Shown here in pieces: positions 58,084 to 64,000 of a stretch of 64,000 nucleotides of DNA. Numbering within the stretch: the stretch's first letter is position 1; each line of letters begins with the position of its first letter. The notes below the pieces were generated by a model, which was given only the letters and a program-made list of their open reading frames with translations, searched no databases and had not been told where the DNA came from. Origin of the DNA: Mastigias papua (taxonomy: Eukaryota > Cnidaria > Scyphozoa > Rhizostomeae > Mastigiidae); NCBI GenBank assembly GCA_964019165.1, contig OZ025269.1, positions 13,454,422 to 13,518,421 of the forward strand, written 5' to 3'. The position numbers and the translations under genes are program-made.

Positions 58084-58489
58084 GTACACGCTTTTAATAA
58101 GGAACCACTGTATAAGGAACCTATTTGTAGAATGCCGAAATATATAAAGAGCTTATACACCTAAACGAAAATTCCATAAGGAACTGTTCAATTTCGAGAA
58201 TATGTATAATGAGGAAGCCGGCTCCATTCGTTTGCAGCCAAAACCCAAATAGATTGTTTGCGATGTTTTTGTCAAGTGTTTCATTGACCTTCTTTATGCA
58301 AAATTCAGAATTTCAATGTTTTACTTGTGTCTGTACTATTTTTATGGCACTAAATGTGCAGTGAAAATGAAGGAACTATTAAGCGAACTTTTAGTACTAT
58401 AATTTGACCTTGGGAGGCTAAAAAATAACGAACTTTTGGAGCTAGGCCTTGAGCTAGGTTCCTTATGCGGAAAAAGCGTGTATCTACTG
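58084..58489. mobile_element. Inverted-repeat element (TACACGCTTTT ends)
   Basis: The left end TACACGCTTTTAATAAGGAA pairs with the right end TTCCTTATGCGGAAAAAGCG then TGTA. Internal blocks 'ataaggaacc' recur. About 400 bp, non-coding. Confidence 0.65.
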
Positions 58490-58607
58490 AAATTGTAAAA
58501 TAGTGAATTCACTAGTGATTGATTTAAGATTTAATGCAATGAAGATTTAGAACAATGCAGAGGGAATGCCTGTTTTGTTTGCTGTGGTATTCTAAGCTAT
58601 TGGCTAA

Positions 58608-59087
58608 GGGGCCATTCACGAAGGACGTCCGAGTACAAGGGGAGAATGGGTCCGGTGAAATAGGACAAACTCGGACTTTGGGGGAGGGAGTGTTTACGCA
58701 ATGCAGACGTCCAGGTGTTCAGAGTGTTACAACAAGACAGCACCTCAAGATAACTGGTCACAAAAGGATGACAATGAAGACTATCACAAAGGACGAAGCA
58801 GCAAGTCATGATGATGAAGTAGCACTGGGTGACGCAGCTATTCATCGACTGACTTCTTAGACGAGAAGTCAATTATCACATGGCCTGTTCGGTTCTTTGC
58901 ATGTTCTCTCAAACTAGAAATGGCCCCTTGAAAACCATTCTACACTTTTGCATATAGATGCTTAAATGGTTTTTAGTATTAAAAAGATGGACGTCCGAGG
59001 GGGGAGGGGGTCCCTGAATACGGACAATACCAGACAAAGGGGGTCTAAGAATTCAATTTTTGCTGGACGTCCATTGTCAATGGCCCC
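58608..59087. mobile_element. 480-bp MITE with GGGGCCATT ends, TSD TAA
   Basis: The left end GGGGCCATTCACGAAGGACG then TCC matches the reverse complement of the right end GGACGTCCATTGTCAATGG then CCCC. It is flanked by TAA at 58605-58607 and 59088-59090. TAA duplications are typical of PIF/Harbinger elements. The 101-residue open frame across it is not a real gene. Confidence 0.8.
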
Positions 59088-59879
59088 TAACGCGTCATCT
59101 CTGTCAATGGCCATCGAGAAACATGTCAGTTCTTCCTCGGAGGCTTTTCACTCCAGGCCAGGATAGCTATCACAGGGGTGATAGAGTTCAGGAGGGTCTG
59201 ACAGGCAAATGTGCCTTTTTAGGACAATGGTACATGTTACGTAGATAGAGCCATTTTCATTTGAAATTGATATAACCTCAACACCTAAACCATGGCATAC
59301 TAGCGAATATCTAGAAGGCGAGTGTCGACCTTCTAGATACTAAATCAGTTATAAATAGCTTTTTAGACAAGACAGAAATGAGGTGTAATTTTTGGGAAAA
59401 TGAGAATTGACCAGCAAATGTCCACATTTAATAATCTCAGTTTCTTTCTAAAATGCAATAAGTACAAGCTGCCTTTGAATAGAAGTAACATTCTTTGAAA
59501 GAAAACTTGGAAGCGAAGGCTTCTACCAAAGAAAATATTGTATTAGCTACCCATCAGACGTTCTCGAAAGAGGGATGTGCAAGTCAACCTCAGTTGTTTA
59601 CCTAGTGGTGTCTCTAGAAGACCTTGTTTCGAACGGAGAGAAATCCACGTGCAAGACCATTAATGGTTTTCAAAACCATGGTTGTATTCTCATGTCAAAT
59701 AAGTTCTGTAAAGTTAAGTAGGCCACGTATCGGCCTATTGAAAGGCGCCCAATCTCATATACCCTTCCCTGGTACAGAATGACCGTCTGATGTCTGTTTT
59801 GTCTGTGACAATATTGAATTCCCCCAAAAGAAAGTGGTAAATGAACATGGGAAATAAATAAATAAAATAAATGAAAAAT

Positions 59880-60065
59880 TTATGAAAATTTCGCTGGAAC
59901 GAGGTTAATTATGATGAAGGGACCTGAAATTGGTTCGTTATAACGAGAGTTCCTTTTGTCCGGAGTTCGTTATACCAAGTTAAGCAGAACCCAGGGGACC
60001 GAACACTTGGTTCGTTTTACCGGGAGGTTCGTTATATCCGGGCTTCGCTATATCGGGATCCCACG
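59880..60065. repeat. GGTTCGTTATAACGAG-type repeat
   Basis: Repeating 'ttcgttata' words (GGTTCGTTATAACGAG, GAGTTCGTTATACC, GGTTCGTTTTACCGG, GGTTCGTTATATCC) resemble a widespread class of short transposon-derived repeats. I could not fix its ends. Confidence 0.45.
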
Positions 60066-60419
60066 GCATATATATAAAACAAGAAGGGTTTCTGTTACGT
60101 AGGATATGCTTAAAAGTGGACCTGAGGACATGTTGCCAATTCCTATGGTTGCATAACCTCTTAACTCCATACTTGTAAGCCAGAAATAAAACTGTGAGAA
60201 AAAGATGGAAAACCAACAAAGAGGAGAGACAGATGTAATAACATGAAATTTTAATGAGTATGAAAAAACGAAACCCACAGGAACACAGAAACTACCTTTT
60301 ACATATCATTACTTCACTATGAAATTAACGATAAAACTAGCACTCTAACTTCAGCTACCATAGGCGGGTCTGACAGAACTGAATGGCATCGTGGGCCGTT
60401 GTTTGGTGACCCCTGCATA

Positions 60420-60716
60420 TACCGTAAATCCTAGAATCTGCCCCCTTGGGGCTTACTTATTTATAAACGTATTTCACAGTGTCGCACAAAAAGCTCACTG
60501 TCAAGGCATCTATTCTCTTTTCTATTATTAACAAAACAGTTAGCTCTTATGAATTATTTATGCTTCATCATCTGGAGTGGGGGCTTATTCGACGAAGGGG
60601 GTTTATTCGAAAGGGGGGCTTACTAACAGCTTAATACCAATTTGAAGCTCTAGCATGGGGGCGTTTTCGAGGGGGGGGCGTTTTCGAGGGGAGGGGCAAT
60701 TCGAGGACATACGGTA
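60420..60716. mobile_element. MITE-like element with TACCGTA ends
   Basis: Starts TACCGTAAATCCTAGAATC and ends ATTCGAGGACATACGGTA, an imperfect terminal inverted repeat with TACCGTA/TACGGTA tips. Internal G-rich 'ggggcttattcga' blocks link it to the elements at 21295 and 55186. Confidence 0.65.
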
Positions 60717-62613
60717 GGTATGTATTGTGTTCATTTCCTCGAAAAGGAAGTTTCTGATAACCCTACATACAATAAAAGTTATTAGTCCAACTGCTGAGTT
60801 TTCATTAAATAAAGTACAGTTCATGGTCATTCCATATCAGATGACCTGAAAAATAGTGATTTTGCAGTCCACCATCTCAGAATTAGCTGAAGTGTTGATA
60901 TACTGGCAACATCTACGAGAAATCCTATGTAGAGGAGACTGGGTGACCTCCGTTTGAGTTCTCCAAGCCTCCTCGTATCATAGGGCGTGGTACCGCCTAA
61001 AAGTGTCGACCGCTTCTTTCTCATGTTCATTGTATGAGTGTGATGTATGAAGATTGCATATTGGACTGTAAATTTGTAGTGCACGTTCTTTTTTTATAAG
61101 AACAAACCATATAAGAACATATGGCTGCAAATAACAAAAAGTTAAAAACACGGCAAGGCGTCATAACTCTGCTTCAAAAAACATAAGATACAAACGAGTA
61201 CATACAAACAAAAGAGTAAAATACAAACAAAAGACTATGAAAACGCAACAAATATTTACAGTAAAGAGCCTCTCGTTTTTCTTTCTACACTAAAATTATC
61301 TGAACCCCATCAATGTCACTGATGTCAATCAAGTCAGTTGACTTTAATTTGACCCGCGACTCCTTTTCAGAGCAACTATCGCTCTTTTCAGAATTCAGTG
61401 CACATTTTAAAAACAAGGAAATTAAGAACATGTTAAGGACATTTTAAGCTTTCAAACCAAAAAAGTTAAGACCATAACTAGGCTTCATCCAAATTCCAAA
61501 TTCTTATAAAGAAAAACATGTATATACATTTCAAATGTTGACTCCAACTGTTCTGTCTAAACTTAACGGTTAGGCTCAGCAAATATGACAACACTGCAAG
61601 TTAAAGCAGTCACTATCAAAGTGGTGTTTGGGCAACCCATCTATGTCTGAGAATTTTAAGCAGTCTACATAAAATTCTGGGCGTCCTTATTTCATAGGGT
61701 GCTAGTGCATAGAGTGAGCCATTCAGAAATGTATAGTTTTCCATTTGTATATGAAAAAACTACATACTATTTTTCTTCCAAAATAGATAAATCTTCATCA
61801 AAATTTGTCGTTCGTCAATGTTGTCAGTTCTTCACATAATGGATTAGCAATATCATAGCAATATTGAAAATCGTTGAAAATGAGTATGAACATACTCTTA
61901 AGTCCCGAATCGAAGGGGGGTTGGAAATTTCCTAAAAGCTTAAATAAATGTGGTGGTTGGAATAACCGGGGAGGGTGGACAATTTTTCTAATTACAATAG
62001 CTAAAGGATGAGTTTCACAACTTATTTCAACTGTAAACAATGTGGAAAACACGACTTTCTCACGTTACTTACTACACAATCGAATTAAACATACAAAAAT
62101 ACTAAACGGGGTCTGGAATAAAAATGTCCTTGGTGGATATTTATCCAAAAATTAATAAGCGGGGGAGACGTTTATTCCGGACTCAAGAGTACTAAAGAAA
62201 TGATTAAAATAAAATTTGAACCTCAATTAATAAGCCAGCATACTTGTCTTCCATGAAAAATATTCTGTTTACTGTCATCATTTCCTCCTGTTATTTCATA
62301 TCTGCGTACAGTCACAGTAGTTGGTGTAGTAATTTTGGCTATGTCTGTTGGTACTACTATAACTTGCAATTTTATCACATTTGCTGAGCCTAACCATTAG
62401 TCTAGACATAACAGTTGGAATCTACATTGTTGAAATGTATATACTACAAATTTACAGGCCAATATGTGGTCTTCACACATCACCATCATACACTGAACAT
62501 GAGACAAAATTGGTCGACAAATTTAGGTGGTACCATGCCCTAAAATTTGGTCAATTTTGACAGGCCATGACTTTGCAGTAAATTGACATATTGATCTCAA
62601 ATTTGGAGAATTG
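60717..62613. other. Intergenic, no gene recognised
   Basis: AT-rich, with G-rich words 'gaaggggggttgg' (about 61910) and 'gcgggggagacgtttattcc' (about 62155) that look like fragments of the same C/G-rich repeat class. No open frame with recognisable similarity. Confidence 0.5.
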
Positions 62614-62699
62614 TTTATTTTCGTGCATGATGCCAATAGATCAAAATTTCAGCCAATTCTGAGATGGTGGGTTACATACCACCGTCATCTGACATGGAA

Positions 62700-64000
62700 T
62701 CACCCATAGAAGAACCAATTTATGTAGTGACGCACGATGCTAACTGGAACCTCTAGGATGAGGAATTTCTCTAGCTTCATAAACCATTTCATATAACTCA
62801 TCTGCATATCTTCAAGAGGGTCAAAATCTTGCAGAACAAATCTCCATGTAAAACAGCCATTCTTGCCCGCTTCCTTGATGACAGGTAAGTTGTGTGCATT
62901 GAATAAACTTGAGCCCCCCCCTAAAGACGCCTGCAGCATATAATGCTTCTTTGCATGCAGAAAATAAATCGGCTTGTCAAAATTTGCACAGGTCATGCTA
63001 TTCCAGCATTCGCTGCCATCAATGGAGCTACTCACATTTTTGGATTTATCCAATATGTTTGCTTTACGCGCTCCAATTACCGGGTTGGACAAAGAAAACT
63101 CGTAGACTTTGATGCTGCCATTGAATCTGTTACTATAGTCTCGCATCAGACCATCCAGATATATGATAAAATAACCACATGTCGAGAAATTCCATGTTTT
63201 CTTTGTTGCAATGTGTTCATACGATGACCGTTTCTTGATATCTGTGCAGAACTTCAACCCATTCACTCGGCCACCACCCTTTCCGCAGTCTATTTTCACC
63301 GGAAGATCTGTATGGTTTATGAACTGAAAGTAATGGTTGTCTCCTTTCTCGTGCGGTGATGGATACAACCCAATTACAGATCTGACCTCGAACAAGTCGG
63401 CATCATACGCTATTTTTCGTAGCTCATCAATGCCGGCCATTGTGCTCAACCCAAGGCTCGCCCGGAAAGACTCTACAACTTCATAGGCAGGGATATTTCG
63501 CCGAAGAGCCATGATCTTGTAGATCTTTCCTCCTTCTGTTGGCAGATGGCTTGCTGGGCCCAAGTTGACTTTATCAGATAGAAACTTGAGCAGATCACGT
63601 GCACTTTTTTTCTCTCCGTCAAACAGACTCTGCAGTACAGTCGTCTTCTTACCGGTAGTTTTCAATTTGGCCATAATGTTGGCAAGTAAAATAAACAAAG
63701 TTGTCTGAGCGTTGCAGTAAATAACCATTGATCTGACACAATCTTCGGTGTCTTCCTCAGAACTGTCTTTGGTTAGTTCATTTGTTATATTCTTGGCAAC
63801 TTCACCAATAAAACTCGGAAGGTCTGTTTCGTAGAGTACATGGTCAGTTAAATCTGCGATATCCGATTCGGAGCTTTCTTTACTAAGGAGCTGTAGAGAG
63901 TTGTTCATCAGCATCACACGGTGCTGAAGTCCTGCAAATTTCTCATCCTTCAACTTTCGATGAAACTTCTGCAGCTCTATTTGCACCAAACCTGCGAATT
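62700..64000 (-). CDS. Unidentified protein, 5' partial, uninterrupted ORF
   Basis: An open frame of 433 codons runs from the window edge (no start seen; the first residues are FAGLVQIEL) to a stop at 62700. An AATAAA signal on the minus strand at 62619-62614 fits its 3' end. The N-terminal ~200 residues look helical (LQKFHRKLKDEKFAGLQHR; EDCVRSMVIYCNAQTTLFIL). The C-terminal half is Gly/Asp/Trp rich and probably beta (HYFQFINHTDLPVKIDCGKG; WNFSTCGYFIIYLDGLMRD; CFTWRFVLQDFD). Composition is normal for a protein and the frame lacks introns over 1.3 kb, unlike its neighbours. I do not recognise the family. It could be an exon of a larger gene or a single-exon lineage-specific gene. Confidence 0.75.
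   Translation of the reverse strand, partial: FAGLVQIELQKFHRKLKDEKFAGLQHRVMLMNNSLQLLSKESSESDIADLTDHVLYETDLPSFIGEVAKNITNELTKDSSEEDTEDCVRSMVIYCNAQTTLFILLANIMAKLKTTGKKTTVLQSLFDGEKKSARDLLKFLSDKVNLGPASHLPTEGGKIYKIMALRRNIPAYEVVESFRASLGLSTMAGIDELRKIAYDADLFEVRSVIGLYPSPHEKGDNHYFQFINHTDLPVKIDCGKGGGRVNGLKFCTDIKKRSSYEHIATKKTWNFSTCGYFIIYLDGLMRDYSNRFNGSIKVYEFSLSNPVIGARKANILDKSKNVSSSIDGSECWNSMTCANFDKPIYFLHAKKHYMLQASLGGGSSLFNAHNLPVIKEAGKNGCFTWRFVLQDFDPLEDMQMSYMKWFMKLEKFLILEVPVSIVRHYINWFFYG

Noticed and set aside
58555..58860. 101-residue plus-strand ORF
   Set aside because: It spans the boundary of the 58608-59087 MITE and shows no protein-like conservation.

Overview
The window is eukaryotic and almost certainly comes from an invertebrate metazoan. 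It is AT-rich, has short GT-AG introns, and is dense in microsatellites and small transposons. Both main genes are animal HECT-type E3 ubiquitin ligases, clearly diverged from vertebrates. A sponge or another early-branching marine animal would fit, but the sequence does not settle the phylum. No prokaryotic gene, CRISPR array or intact viral gene is present. Exons were assigned by reading splice sites and comparing translations with remembered human HECTD1 and AREL1. No alignment program was run.

Left half (666-33586, minus strand): a HECTD1 orthologue. I can place 37 coding exons whose phases agree from first to last (7571 nt, 2523 codons plus 2 nt). They cover armadillo-like N-terminus, ankyrin repeats, SUN/discoidin-like domain, a strongly altered MIB/HERC2 region, a long Ser/Glu-rich linker, the basic helix-bundle region and most of the HECT N-lobe. 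The last ~150 residues, with the catalytic cysteine, are not recognisable in 1-665 and probably lie beyond the left edge.

Middle (33587-39343): a 5.8 kb divergent intergenic region. It holds six long (TA)n blocks, the 3' part of a decayed Penelope-like retroelement with a GIY-YIG domain, and three foldback sequences. One foldback carries a convincing type-I hammerhead ribozyme.

Right half (39344-57338, plus strand): a complete AREL1 orthologue of 19 coding exons and 1020 residues, again with consistent phases. It has a ~200-residue N-terminal extension (membrane segment plus SAM-like domain) not in the human form I know. Beyond it (57339-62699) lie the 3' UTR and several short inverted-repeat elements. 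At the right edge is an unidentified, uninterrupted minus-strand ORF (62700-64000, 5' partial).

The two ligases share no obvious pathway apart from ubiquitin transfer. Their divergent neighbourhood is notable because the human orthologues sit on the same chromosome (14q). Introns are littered with a recurring palindromic repeat (six copies), C-rich/G-rich inverted-repeat elements, minisatellites, and two MITEs with clear 3-bp target duplications.
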